Below, piece by piece: positions 22,893-30,639 of a DNA stretch of 59,966 nt (position 1 is the first letter of the stretch; each line of letters starts with the position of its first letter). The DNA comes from CAIRYW01 sp041665985 (GTDB lineage: Bacteria; Patescibacteriota; Minisyncoccia; Phycocordibacterales; CAIRYW01). The notes under the pieces were generated by a model. The model was not told where the DNA came from. It ran no database searches and saw only the letters and a program-made list of their open reading frames with translations. A program made the position numbers and the translations under genes. The stretch spans positions 1 to 59,966 of the forward strand of contig JBAYHV010000001.1 of the NCBI GenBank assembly GCA_041665985.1. Reading direction: 5' to 3'.

Positions 22893-24221
22893 ATGAATAG
22901 TCAATCCTTTAAAACTACAAAGATCCTGCCGGCAGGCAGGCAGGTCCCAAGCACTCCAGGTGTGTATTTTTTTCTTGGAAAAAATAAAAAAATACTTTAT
23001 ATAGGCAAGGCTACTTCTCTTAAAGATAGAGTTAAAAGTTATTTTACTCGTGATATTGCCGAAGTTAGAAGTCCTCTAATTGAAAAAATGGTTCTGGAAG
23101 CAAAAAGTATTGAATGGAAAAAAACTGATTCCGTTTTAGAAGCTCTTTTACTTGAAGCTGATCTGATAAAAAAATTTAGACCACCCTACAACACAAAAGA
23201 AAAAGACGACAAAAGTTTTAATTGTATTGTTATTACCAAGGAAGATTTTCCTCGTCTTTTAATTGTTCGAAAACGTGAAATAAATTTCACCAACCTCAAA
23301 ACTCCTACCTCAAAACTTGCAACTGTTTTCGGTCCCTATCCTCACGGAGCTCAGCTCAAAGAAGCGCTAAAGATCATAAGAAAAATTATTCCTTACAGAG
23401 ATCAAAAATGCATATTAGCGGTAGATCAACTTATTAAAAAACATAAACCGATCCCAACAAATTTTTCTGGAGAAAAACTTGAAGGGACAAGGCCTTGTTT
23501 CAATCAACAAATAGGACTTTGCCCAGGAACCTGTACAGGAGAAATTTCAAAAAAAGATTACACAAAGCAAATCAAAAAACTTGAGCTTTTGTTGTCTGGA
23601 AATATCAAAAAACTTTCTAATGTTTTAGAAAAAGAGATGACCTCTGAGGCCAAGAAAAAAAACTTTGAATCAGCAGGGAAGTTGCGAAATACTTTGTATG
23701 CTCTGACTCATATTCAAGACATCGCTCTTATCAAGTCTGATCAACTCACACCTCACATCTCGAAACTCGAAACTCCATTCCGTATCGAAAGTTACGACAT
23801 CGCACATCTTGGAGGCGAATCAACTATTGGTGTAATGATAGTTCTTGAAGATGGAGAAATTAACAAAAATTTGTACCGAAAATTCAACATAAAAACAGCA
23901 ATAAAAAGCGATGACACCGGAGCCCTCAGAGAAGTGCTCACAAGGCGTTTAAACCACCCAGAATGGCCTTACCCGAGCCTATTTGTCATAGATGGAGGCA
24001 AAAACCAGCTTAATTTGGCCTCTAAAGTGCTAAAAGAGAGGAATATCTCAATACCGGTAGTTTCCGTTTTAAAGGATGAATTTCACAAAGCAAAAGAAAT
24101 TTTAGGCGACAAAAATTTTGCCGAAAAATATGAAAAAGAAATTCTTTTGAGTAATAATGAAGCTCACCGATTTGCTATTACTGCGCACAGAAAAAAAAGA
24201 AGAAAACAATTTTTGGTTTAG
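22893..24221 (+). CDS. uvrC: UvrABC system protein C, C-terminally short
   Basis: Dual-incision endonuclease of nucleotide excision repair. 442 aa. GIY-YIG nuclease at about 17-100 (GVYFFLGKNKKILYIGKATSLKDRVKSY), UVR motif near 240-275, and RNase-H-like domain (SYDIAHLGGESTIGVMIVLEDG, VIDGGKNQLN, DEFHKAKEI, EAHRFAITAHR). It stops right after the RNase-H domain, so the tandem helix-hairpin-helix of typical UvrC (about 600 aa) is missing. Residues about 11-18 (ILPAGRQV) come from a palindromic repeat. TAAAAT at 22880-22885 ends 7 nt before the ATG. Confidence 0.92.
   Translation: MNSQSFKTTKILPAGRQVPSTPGVYFFLGKNKKILYIGKATSLKDRVKSYFTRDIAEVRSPLIEKMVLEAKSIEWKKTDSVLEALLLEADLIKKFRPPYNTKEKDDKSFNCIVITKEDFPRLLIVRKREINFTNLKTPTSKLATVFGPYPHGAQLKEALKIIRKIIPYRDQKCILAVDQLIKKHKPIPTNFSGEKLEGTRPCFNQQIGLCPGTCTGEISKKDYTKQIKKLELLLSGNIKKLSNVLEKEMTSEAKKKNFESAGKLRNTLYALTHIQDIALIKSDQLTPHISKLETPFRIESYDIAHLGGESTIGVMIVLEDGEINKNLYRKFNIKTAIKSDDTGALREVLTRRLNHPEWPYPSLFVIDGGKNQLNLASKVLKERNISIPVVSVLKDEFHKAKEILGDKNFAEKYEKEILLSNNEAHRFAITAHRKKRRKQFLV
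22925..22944. repeat. CCTGCCGGCAGG palindrome inside uvrC
   Basis: CCTGCCGGCAGGCAGGCAGG; the related perfect palindrome is at 42465-42484. Here it is read in frame and encodes LPAGRQ, a peptide typical of repeat insertions in CPR proteins. Confidence 0.8.
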
Positions 24222-24257
24222 AGGAGAGACCTCTCAAGAGGAGGACTCACCTCTAAA
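24217..24257. terminator. Hairpin after uvrC
   Basis: TTTAGAGG pairs with CCTCTAAA, enclosing a second CCTCT/AGAGG hairpin. No clear T run, so terminator activity is uncertain. Confidence 0.45.
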
Positions 24258-24305
24258 CATTATCTAAAATTTTAATTTCTCGTAGTTTTTAACTGTTATT
24301 TTTTT

Positions 24306-24377
24306 TGTCATTCCCTTGAAGAAGGGAATCTAGTTTGTTTTTTAGCTTTCCTGGATTCCCGTCTGCGCGGGAATGAC
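24306..24377. repeat. Paired REP-like palindromes
   Basis: Two hairpins (TTCCC..GGGAA and ATTCCCG..GCGGGAAT) within a larger inverted repeat GTCATTCCC...GGGAATGAC. Lies just ahead of ddl. Confidence 0.8.
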
Positions 24378-24415
24378 AACATGCAATATTTTTTAAAAAG
24401 GTATAAAATGAAGGC

Positions 24416-25384
24416 ATGAAAAAAAGAGTTGCAGTCTTAAGAGGTGGTCCTTCCACAGAACACGAAGTTTCTTTAAAAACAGGAACGAGTGTTTTGAGTA
24501 ATCTACCTTCCGATAAATATGAAGCGATCGATATTTATATCGATACCGACGGAGTGTGGCATCAAAAAGGAGTTCCGATGAATCCTCAAGATATTCACAA
24601 AATTGCTGATGTAGCTTTTGTTGCAATGCACGGTCAATACGGCGAAGACGGAACTGTTCAAAAAATTCTAGAAAATATTGGAATTCCATTTACAGGATCA
24701 AGATCATTGGCTTCTGCAATCGGAATGAACAAGACTATTGCAAAAGATTTTTTTAAAAAACAGGGAATTAAAACTCCATATCACAAGGTCTACAAAAAAA
24801 GTGAATACACACCCGAACTTGCAGGTGTTATTTTTAGAACTTTTCCTCAACCATCAGTCATCAAGCCAAACAAAGGAGGTTCATCTATTGGTGTATCCAT
24901 TGTTTACAAAATTCCAGAAATTGAGGAAGGCTTAAGAAAAGCTTTTGAAAGTTGTGATGAAATTATTATTGAAGAATGTATCAAAGGAAAAGAAGCTACT
25001 TGCGGTGTAATAGAAAACTTTAGAGATAAAGACCACTACGCCCTTATGGCAGTAGAAATTGTTCCAAAATCTCATCAAAAATTCTTCGATCACGAATCAA
25101 AATACAGCAGTGAAAGTGGAGCGGATGAAATTTGTCCAGGAAATTTTTCAAGAGAAGAAACAGAAGAAATTCAAAAACTCGCAGTCCTAGCTCATCAAGC
25201 CGTTGGAGCAAATCATTATTCTCGAACAGACTTCATGGTTCATCCAAAGCGAGGTGTTTTTGCTCTTGAAATTAATACTCTTCCAGGACTGACCGAAGCC
25301 TCACTTCTTCCAAAAGAAATTAAAGCTATCGGTTCTTCATATGCCGAACTCCTAGAACACCTTGTAGAATTGGCGTTAGGTTAA
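24416..25384 (+). CDS. ddl: D-alanine-D-alanine ligase
   Basis: Forms the D-Ala-D-Ala dipeptide for peptidoglycan. 322 aa ATP-grasp enzyme: N-terminal VLRGGPSTEHEVSLKTG, HGQYGEDGTVQ near 73-83, GSRSLASAIGMNKT, KPNKGGSSIGVS near 151-162, and C-terminal FALEINTLPGLTEASLLP with metal ligands Glu and Asn. TATAAAAT ends 6 nt before the ATG (24402-24409), leaderless. Together with the VanY-like peptidase at 36605 it indicates a peptidoglycan wall. Confidence 0.94.
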   Translation: MKKRVAVLRGGPSTEHEVSLKTGTSVLSNLPSDKYEAIDIYIDTDGVWHQKGVPMNPQDIHKIADVAFVAMHGQYGEDGTVQKILENIGIPFTGSRSLASAIGMNKTIAKDFFKKQGIKTPYHKVYKKSEYTPELAGVIFRTFPQPSVIKPNKGGSSIGVSIVYKIPEIEEGLRKAFESCDEIIIEECIKGKEATCGVIENFRDKDHYALMAVEIVPKSHQKFFDHESKYSSESGADEICPGNFSREETEEIQKLAVLAHQAVGANHYSRTDFMVHPKRGVFALEINTLPGLTEASLLPKEIKAIGSSYAELLEHLVELALG

Positions 25385-25403
25385 TAAATATTTCTAAAAT
25401 AAT

Positions 25404-25976
25404 ATGATCGGATCGAAACAGAATTCTATTTATATCTTTATAGACGCTTCTAATGTTTGGAGCGTAATAAAATCTGTACGGAAATTTATTGAGTACAAAG
25501 ATTTAAAAAGTTATTTTATGAAGAAGTTTGACTCAAATAATGTTGAAGTGTTTTATTACGATGCTTATCCAAAGATCGGTACAAGAGAATATAATTTGGA
25601 TGCCAAACATAAATTTTTTACATATCTCAAAAAAGGACTTAGTTTTACTGTCAGAAAAAAAGAATTGAAAAGGATTTCGGTTGTAGATAAAAATGGAGAA
25701 TCCGTTATAGAAAAAGGAAATATGGATGTTGAGATAACTATCGATGCCATGCATTTTAAGGATAAATACAGCACAGCTGTGTTTTTTACAGGTGATTGTG
25801 ATTTTTTACCTTTAGTAAATTATTTAAAAAATGATAGCAAAAAAGTTTATATTTTTTCATCAAAGGACAGTATTTCTCATGAACTAAAAACTGGAGGAGA
25901 TGGATATTTTGATATAAGAGAAATTCCTGAATTATGGGGAAAAGGCCTAAATCATAGGGAAAGTAACATAAACTAA
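25404..25976 (+). CDS. NYN-domain (PIN-like) ribonuclease, LabA/DUF88 type
   Basis: 190 aa. Acidic active-site residues in FIDASNVW (Asp14 region), a central VDVEITIDAMHF-like block (MDVEITIDAMHF) and FTGDCDFLPLVNYL, the classic GD.DF motif of NYN domains. A C-terminal KVYIFSSKDSISHEL block completes the Rossmann-like fold. Predicted metal-dependent RNase; targets unknown. 20 nt after ddl, likely co-transcribed. Confidence 0.88.
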   Translation: MIGSKQNSIYIFIDASNVWSVIKSVRKFIEYKDLKSYFMKKFDSNNVEVFYYDAYPKIGTREYNLDAKHKFFTYLKKGLSFTVRKKELKRISVVDKNGESVIEKGNMDVEITIDAMHFKDKYSTAVFFTGDCDFLPLVNYLKNDSKKVYIFSSKDSISHELKTGGDGYFDIREIPELWGKGLNHRESNIN

Positions 25977-25978
25977 AA

Positions 25979-26000
25979 CCACCCTCAATTAAGAGGGTGG
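25979..26000. terminator. Hairpin after the NYN gene
   Basis: CCACCCTC-aattaa-GAGGGTGG directly after the stop codon. A T run is present only on the minus-strand side, so efficiency on the plus strand is unclear. The 240 nt to the tRNA contain nothing else convincing. Confidence 0.5.
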
Positions 26001-26238
26001 CTCTGCGATGTATAACCCTATCAGTTATGGTAAACCAATAGACTTTTATAGTATACGTGCAAGAGGTAAAAAGGCAATAGTAATTTATTAACATACTAAA
26101 GACCTTGCGATTTCGGGTAAATAAGTTAAAATATCTGAACCTAGGTAGTTTTTAGTGCAATTTTGCCTCAAATTATCCTAATTTGATCGATTTTTGAAGT
26201 TTATTTTTCTAGTTTTTATTTTATTGTATTTAAATCCT

Positions 26239-26311
26239 GGGCCCATAGCTCATCTGGTAGAGCGCTTCATTTGCACTGAAGAGGTGAGCGGTTCGAGTCC
26301 GCTTGGGTCCA
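26239..26311 (+). tRNA. tRNA-Ala (anticodon TGC)
   Basis: Acceptor GGGCCCA (26239-26245) pairs with TGGGTCC (26304-26310), discriminator A26311. Anticodon stem CTTCA/TGAAG with loop TTTGCAC, anticodon TGC at 26272-26274. T arm GCGGTTCGAGTCCGC. No encoded CCA. Confidence 0.95.
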
Positions 26312-26322
26312 CAATAAAAACT

Positions 26323-26349
26323 AATCGCCTTTTTATGGGCGATTTTTTT
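26323..26349 (+). terminator. Terminator after tRNA-Ala
   Basis: AATCGCC (26323-26329) pairs with GGCGATT (26338-26344), followed by a T run. It separates the tRNA from the tRNA-linked foldback element. Confidence 0.8.
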
Positions 26350-26350
26350 G

Positions 26351-26485
26351 TTGTGGACCCAAAGCGAGTAAAAGATTTTACTCGCGTGCGGACTCGAAGA
26401 CCTTTTGAGACTATTTTGTGAGTTTGCGAAACAAAATATCCAAAAGGTGTACTGAAACTGTAAGTTTCGAATGTCCGCTTGGTAA
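26351..26485 (+). repeat. tRNA-Ala-linked foldback element
   Basis: TTGTGGACCCAA (26351-26362) and GCGGACTCGAA (26388-26398) together are the reverse complement of the tRNA-Ala 3' half, split by a 25-nt hairpin (26363-26387, GCGAGTAAAA/TTTTACTCGC) at exactly the acceptor/T-arm junction, as in the tRNA-Gln unit 1. Then hairpin ACCTTTTG/CAAAAGGT (26400-26407, 26441-26448), hairpin GAAACT-gta-AGTTTC (26454-26468) and a direct copy GTCCGCTTGGT (26473-26483). GCGGAC/GTCCGC close the fold. Confidence 0.78.
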
Positions 26486-26535
26486 AACGAAACAAAAGAG
26501 TTAAGCTATTGTCAATATTAACTAAAATTAAATAA

Positions 26536-27546
26536 ATGATAAAAATAAAATTGCTTAGATCGGCACTTGTCGGTTTGCTATTTCTATTTCCAGTTTTTGC
26601 TTCAGCTGTACATGTAAATGGTTACTACAGAAGCAACGGTACATATGTTAATAGTTATGAACGTACAGCTCCCGACGGGAATCCATACAACAATTATAGC
26701 TATCCTGGAAATTATAATCCTAATACTGGAAATATAACTGGAGGTAATTCTCAAACTTATTTAAGTAATTACTATAATAACTCTTCAAGTGGAAGTAATT
26801 ATTCATCAGGATACAGTTACCCTACTATTCCAAGTTGTCCATTAAATTCATATGCAAGTGGATCATCATGTAAATGTAACTATGGTTATTCAGTAAGTGG
26901 CTCTAGCTGTGTTTCTGATGATTCCATATGCCAAGATCAACTAGGATACAGTTCCAGTTATGATTCATTGAGTGGTAATTGTAAGTGTAGTTACGGATAT
27001 GTAATTGGAACATCTGGAAAGTGTGTAAACGCCAATAGCTACTGTTCAGATAAATTAGGAATAATGTCACAATATAATAGTTCTTCAAAAAAATGTGAGT
27101 GTATGGCAGGATACAGTTTTGACGGCTCAAGTTGTACTTACCAAGCAACAGATTATTCATACACAACTGATAATAACTACTCCTCCAATAACTCAATTTC
27201 GTGCCCAATAAATTCTCATGTTAACCCAAGCGATTCAACAAAATGTATTTGTGATACGAATTATCAGAACAACATAACAAATAATGGATGTATTTTTAAA
27301 ATAACAAAAACCAACACAGAAATTTGCCAAGATAGTTATGGTCCTAATGCAGATTGGGCTGGCACTAAAATTAGCGATACGCAATTAAATTGTAGTTGCA
27401 AGACTGATTATGTTTGGAATAATTCAAAAACTGCCTGTATTTATTATATTCCTCCATCAGTAGTTGAATCTAATTATGTTTCAGCAGATACAACTATAAA
27501 CAATTTACCTCCAAAAGTGGAACCTAAAAAAAATAGAATCGACTAA
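26536..27546 (+). CDS. Secreted Cys-rich EGF-like repeat protein (probably frameshifted at its 3' end)
   Basis: 336 aa. Signal peptide about 1-24 (LVGLLFLFPVFASA). Mature N-terminus VHVNGYYRSNGTYVNSYERT followed by a Tyr/Asn/Gly/Ser-rich low-complexity segment resembles the YYRS-GTYV...PDGNP..N module common in secreted bacterial proteins. Then about five EGF-like Cys repeats (C.LNSYASGSSCKCNYGYSVSGSSC type). The frame ends after an A8 run (27526-27533); losing one A would fuse it to the next 41-aa frame. Surface or adhesion role is inference. TAAAAT 7 nt before the ATG. Confidence 0.8.
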   Translation: MIKIKLLRSALVGLLFLFPVFASAVHVNGYYRSNGTYVNSYERTAPDGNPYNNYSYPGNYNPNTGNITGGNSQTYLSNYYNNSSSGSNYSSGYSYPTIPSCPLNSYASGSSCKCNYGYSVSGSSCVSDDSICQDQLGYSSSYDSLSGNCKCSYGYVIGTSGKCVNANSYCSDKLGIMSQYNSSSKKCECMAGYSFDGSSCTYQATDYSYTTDNNYSSNNSISCPINSHVNPSDSTKCICDTNYQNNITNNGCIFKITKTNTEICQDSYGPNADWAGTKISDTQLNCSCKTDYVWNNSKTACIYYIPPSVVESNYVSADTTINNLPPKVEPKKNRID

Positions 27547-27553
27547 AGTAAAA

Positions 27554-27679
27554 ATGAACAACGCACCAAGAATTATTAAAGAAAACTCAACAACAACCAA
27601 AGCAACAAGTACTTCGTCGATAAAGACTCAAACTAAAAGCAATTGGTGGAATACTTTTATAAGTTGGTTCGGGAAATAA
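27554..27679 (+). pseudogene. Detached C-terminus of the Cys-rich protein (or separate 41-aa frame)
   Basis: Reads MNNAPRIIKENSTTTKATST... to NWWNTFISWFGK. It lies in the +1 frame relative to the preceding gene; deleting one A from the A8 run at 27526-27533 joins the two without an intervening stop. A Thr/Ser linker and a Trp-rich basic end are typical of a C-terminal tail, supporting a split gene, programmed slippage or a sequencing error. Confidence 0.55.
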
Positions 27680-27682
27680 GAA

Positions 27683-27727
27683 GTGCTCTTGTGGTACTGA
27701 AACTGTAAGTTTCGAACATCCACCTGT
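27683..27727 (+). repeat. Remnant of a tRNA-linked foldback element
   Basis: GTACTGAAACTGTAAGTTTC followed by GAA matches the 3' part of the tRNA-Ala-linked unit (26450-26471). Hairpin GAAACT/AGTTTC at 27699-27713 inside a GTGG/CCAC stem (27691-27694, 27720-27723). No tRNA is adjacent here. Confidence 0.65.
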
Positions 27728-27728
27728 T

Positions 27729-28055
27729 CTACGAAAAAAATCTTCCTAAAATTGCTTTCCATCCTGAACTACGTCTTCTTCCACAGCACCACATAAACCC
27801 CCAATCTATTGTAGGTTTTCCACATTGAACACATTCAACAATTTTTTCTTCATCATCACTTGTTTCAAATTTAATTTGACAATCCTCGCATCTACGAAAA
27901 TAGATCTTTCCTAATCTTGGAGGTGATTTTATATAAACGCCTATATAAATCATTTTTCCTTTGCACTCTGGACAAAATTCTTTTTTTTCGTCAAACTCAC
28001 AACTTGTCTCACATGTAGGACAAATATACTCATATTTCCTTTCAGCTTGTTTCAT
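27729..28055 (-). CDS. Zinc-ribbon protein with multiple CxxC motifs
   Basis: 108 aa with four Cys pairs: ICPTCETSCE, FCPECKGK, RRCEDCQIKF and VECVQCGKP, then a final WCCGRRRSSGW basic tail. Looks like tandem zinc ribbons; nucleic-acid or partner-protein binding is inferred. No enzyme domain. Minus-strand TATAAT (28062-28067) ends 6 nt before the ATG, and this promoter is back-to-back with that of the methyltransferase at 28116. Confidence 0.72.
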   Translation of the reverse strand: MKQAERKYEYICPTCETSCEFDEKKEFCPECKGKMIYIGVYIKSPPRLGKIYFRRCEDCQIKFETSDDEEKIVECVQCGKPTIDWGFMWCCGRRRSSGWKAILGRFFS

Positions 28056-28061
28056 TTGGTT

Positions 28062-28108
28062 ATTATATCAAAGTCTAAACTTCTTGAATTTATAAAAACT
28101 GATATAAT
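28062..28108. promoter_or_regulatory. Divergent leaderless promoters
   Basis: Minus TATAAT at 28062-28067 is 6 nt from the zinc-ribbon ATG; plus TATAAT at 28103-28108 is 7 nt from the methyltransferase ATG (28116). Both genes are therefore predicted to be leaderless. Confidence 0.6.
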
Positions 28109-28115
28109 TAACCCA

Positions 28116-29072
28116 ATGACCCGAGACTCGATCATTAAAGAAATAAGTACAAGACATAATGTAAGTACAATTTACGTGAAAGGTATCGTGGATTCTGTGC
28201 GCCCAGAATATTACCTAGAAGATTCAAAAAAAATAATTGATGAGAAACCGAAACCTTTTGTTAAATGGGTTGGAGGAAAAAGACAACTTTTAAAACAATT
28301 TCGTTCGATGAATCTTTATCCTCCTGAAAAATTTGATGTAAAAAAAGGGAGATACTTTGAGCCTTTTGTTGGTGGAGGAGCAGTTTTTTTTGACCTACTT
28401 CCAGAGAAAGGATTTCTTTCTGATTTAAACAAAGAACTTGTTACTACATATAATGCTATCAAAAATGATGTAGAAAAATTAATTATTTCTCTCAAGAAGC
28501 ACAAAATAAATAAAGAATATTTTTTAAAAATTCGTGCTCAAGATCCTAATAAGTTAAAAGATATAGATGTTGCTTCTCGTTTTATATACCTTAATAGAAC
28601 ATGTTTTAACGGTTTATATAGAGTAAATTCTAAAGGTGGTTTTAATGTTCCGTATGCAGGAAATAAAAATCCTCTTATTTGTGATGAGGATAATTTAAGA
28701 AAAGTTTCAAAAGCACTTCAGAGTATTGACATCAAACATCAAGATTACAAAAAAGTTCTCAAGAAAGCGAGAAAAGGAGATTTTATTTATTTTGATCCGC
28801 CTTATTACCCAATTAATAAAACATCATCCTTTACATCCTACACAACTGAGGGATTTTTGGATAAGGAACAAATAGAACTTCGTGATACTGTTATTGAATT
28901 GAACAAGAAAGGGTGTTTTGTAATGCTTTCTAATTCCGATACACCCTTTATAAATAAAATTTATTCTGGATTAAAAGGCATTTGTATCACAAAAGTTCAA
29001 GCCGGTCGCATGATTAACTCAAAAGCTTCAGGCAGAGGAAAAATTTCAGAGGTTCTGGTAACTAACTATTAA
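28116..29072 (+). CDS. D12-class (Dam-like) DNA adenine methyltransferase
   Basis: 318 aa. N-terminal about 40 residues (RDSIIKEISTRHNVSTIYVKGI) look like a small helix-turn-helix, then the MTase: PFVKWVGGKRQLL (motif X/FxGG start), YFEPFVGGGAVFFDL (motif I), GFLSDLNKELV, RTCFNGLYRVN and catalytic DPPY near residue 227 (YFDPPYYP). Makes N6-methyladenine, probably in a short palindrome such as GATC, as most D12 enzymes do; specificity is inferred. The start at 28116 is set by the TATAAT 7 nt upstream. First gene of a restriction-modification set. Confidence 0.9.
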   Translation: MTRDSIIKEISTRHNVSTIYVKGIVDSVRPEYYLEDSKKIIDEKPKPFVKWVGGKRQLLKQFRSMNLYPPEKFDVKKGRYFEPFVGGGAVFFDLLPEKGFLSDLNKELVTTYNAIKNDVEKLIISLKKHKINKEYFLKIRAQDPNKLKDIDVASRFIYLNRTCFNGLYRVNSKGGFNVPYAGNKNPLICDEDNLRKVSKALQSIDIKHQDYKKVLKKARKGDFIYFDPPYYPINKTSSFTSYTTEGFLDKEQIELRDTVIELNKKGCFVMLSNSDTPFINKIYSGLKGICITKVQAGRMINSKASGRGKISEVLVTNY

Positions 29073-29082
29073 TATAATATTT

Positions 29083-29844
29083 ATGGCAAATAACAATTCC
29101 TGGAAGAAAATTTTTGAAGACAATAAGATTTTGAAACATGATTTTTCTAAATCACCTTTTTATTTGTCTGCCGAAATGATTAAAAAATCAGTACAGGAAT
29201 TTACTAAGACTAGTGAAAAAGAAGTTCGTTGTCTGTGTAAAATGGATACAAGAGAAAGTCTTCCTGAAATAATGAGAAATAATAACTTAATTTTATTACC
29301 TGTAAAAAATAAATATTATGTAATTGTAAAAGGTGAAGGTTTTGTTGATATTCCTGAGATAGTAAGTCCAACTGAAATATACAATACTAAATTAGGTTTT
29401 GATTTAGAAACCTCTAAAATAGGTAATTCAGAGATGCAACATCTAGATTTCGCCTATGCATCAAGTTTAATAAGGACATTTATGGACGATCCTTCTTTAG
29501 TTCTTACAATAAGAGGGCGAAAATATACCCCTGAGTTCGATTTTAAAATTAATCAACAAAATATAAAAGTCAAAGGTGTTCAAACAGAGGTGGATGCTGG
29601 GTATGAAGGAAAAGATAAAGTTGTATTAATTGAAGCAAAAAATTCTAAAACAAAAAATACAATAATTCGGCAATTATATTATCCATTTAGACAATGGAGC
29701 GAACATACTAATAAGAATGTATATTTACTTTTTTTTGAAAAAAGAAAGAATGAATATCTTATTTGGCAGTATACATTTGAAAATAAAAATGATTATAATT
29801 CCATTAAATTGATTAAATCAAAAAAATATAAAATCAATAAATAA
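29083..29844 (+). CDS. Probable type II restriction endonuclease (PD-(D/E)XK)
   Basis: 253 aa. A PD-(D/E)XK core is visible at about 168-186: TEVDAGYEGKDKVVLIEAKNSK, with Asp and the E-A-K pair, followed by RQLYYPFRQWSEHTNKNVYLLFFEKR, the strand-helix pattern of restriction enzymes. Placed between two DNA methyltransferases, 10 nt after the first and 6 nt before the second, which supports a nuclease role. The recognition sequence cannot be read; I do not recognise a named isoschizomer. Confidence 0.78.
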   Translation: MANNNSWKKIFEDNKILKHDFSKSPFYLSAEMIKKSVQEFTKTSEKEVRCLCKMDTRESLPEIMRNNNLILLPVKNKYYVIVKGEGFVDIPEIVSPTEIYNTKLGFDLETSKIGNSEMQHLDFAYASSLIRTFMDDPSLVLTIRGRKYTPEFDFKINQQNIKVKGVQTEVDAGYEGKDKVVLIEAKNSKTKNTIIRQLYYPFRQWSEHTNKNVYLLFFEKRKNEYLIWQYTFENKNDYNSIKLIKSKKYKINK

Positions 29845-29850
29845 AGTTTT

Positions 29851-30609
29851 ATGAAAAGTGAAATCGGAATAAAAAAATTACATCCTGACGAATTTGAACT
29901 AGAATGTACAACTGTCTGGGCTTTTCCTCGTCGTGGTAATTGGGCAACTCACGCATCAGACTGGAGAGGAAACTGGGCACCAGAAGTTGTTAGAAATTTA
30001 ATCCTAAGATATTCAAAAGAAAAAGATCATTTACTTGATTGTATGATTGGAGGAGGAACAACAGCAATTGAAGCAAAGATATTAAATAGGCATATTACCT
30101 GTATTGATGTAAATGAAAAAGCCCTAGAACGAACAAAGAAAGCTCTTGAATTTACGATTGATAATAAAGCAAAACAAAGAGTTGTTAAATGTGATGCTAG
30201 AAATATGAGTTTTATAAAAGATGGGGAAATAGATTTTGTTTTAACTCATCCTCCTTATGCGGATATTATAAAATATAGTGAAGGGAAAATTGAAGAAGAT
30301 TTGTCTGGTATACATGATATAAATGCTTTTATTGATGAAATAGAAAAAGTCGCAAAAGAATTGTTTAGAGTTTTAAAGAAAGGAAAATACTGTGCAATTC
30401 TGATGGGAGATACACGCAGAAATAAAATGTACCAACCTCTTGCTTTTAAGGTTATGGAAAAATTTTTGAAAGTCGGATTTGTTTTAAAAGAGGACATAAT
30501 AAAAAGACAATTTAATTGCAAGGCAACTGGTTTTTGGGTCACAAAATCAAAAGAATCAAATTTCTTGTTAATAATGCATGAGCACCTCTTTATCTTCCAA
30601 AAGATTTAA
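29851..30609 (+). CDS. Second DNA methyltransferase (beta-type, HPPY motif)
   Basis: 252 aa. N-terminal TVWAFPRRGNWATHASDWRGNW...VRNLILRYS followed by DCMIGGGTTAIEAK (SAM site), CIDVNEKAL, and THPPYADIIKYS near 133-143 as the catalytic motif, where TSPPY or DPPY is usual. The C-terminal RRNKMYQPLAF and VGFVLKEDIIKRQ blocks are typical of beta-class N4-cytosine/N6-adenine enzymes. Two MTases flanking one nuclease recall DpnII/MboI-type systems, where the second enzyme protects hemi-methylated or single-stranded DNA; here that role is inferred. Confidence 0.85.
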   Translation: MKSEIGIKKLHPDEFELECTTVWAFPRRGNWATHASDWRGNWAPEVVRNLILRYSKEKDHLLDCMIGGGTTAIEAKILNRHITCIDVNEKALERTKKALEFTIDNKAKQRVVKCDARNMSFIKDGEIDFVLTHPPYADIIKYSEGKIEEDLSGIHDINAFIDEIEKVAKELFRVLKKGKYCAILMGDTRRNKMYQPLAFKVMEKFLKVGFVLKEDIIKRQFNCKATGFWVTKSKESNFLLIMHEHLFIFQKI

Positions 30610-30639
30610 TTTAATAATTGATATATAATTATTAATGTA

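Noticed and set aside
26008..26091. 27-aa frame MYNPISYGKPIDFYSIRARG...
   Set aside because: No promoter at the expected spacing, follows a terminator-like hairpin and lacks recognisable features; probably chance.
26194..26421. Reading frame spanning tRNA-Ala (contains AHLVERFICTEEVSGSSPLGST)
   Set aside because: This peptide is the well-known conceptual translation of a tRNA gene; the tRNA-Ala fold is unambiguous.
28047..28115. Longer form of the D12 methyltransferase
   Set aside because: It overlaps both divergent promoters; TATAAT 7 nt before 28116 fixes the start.
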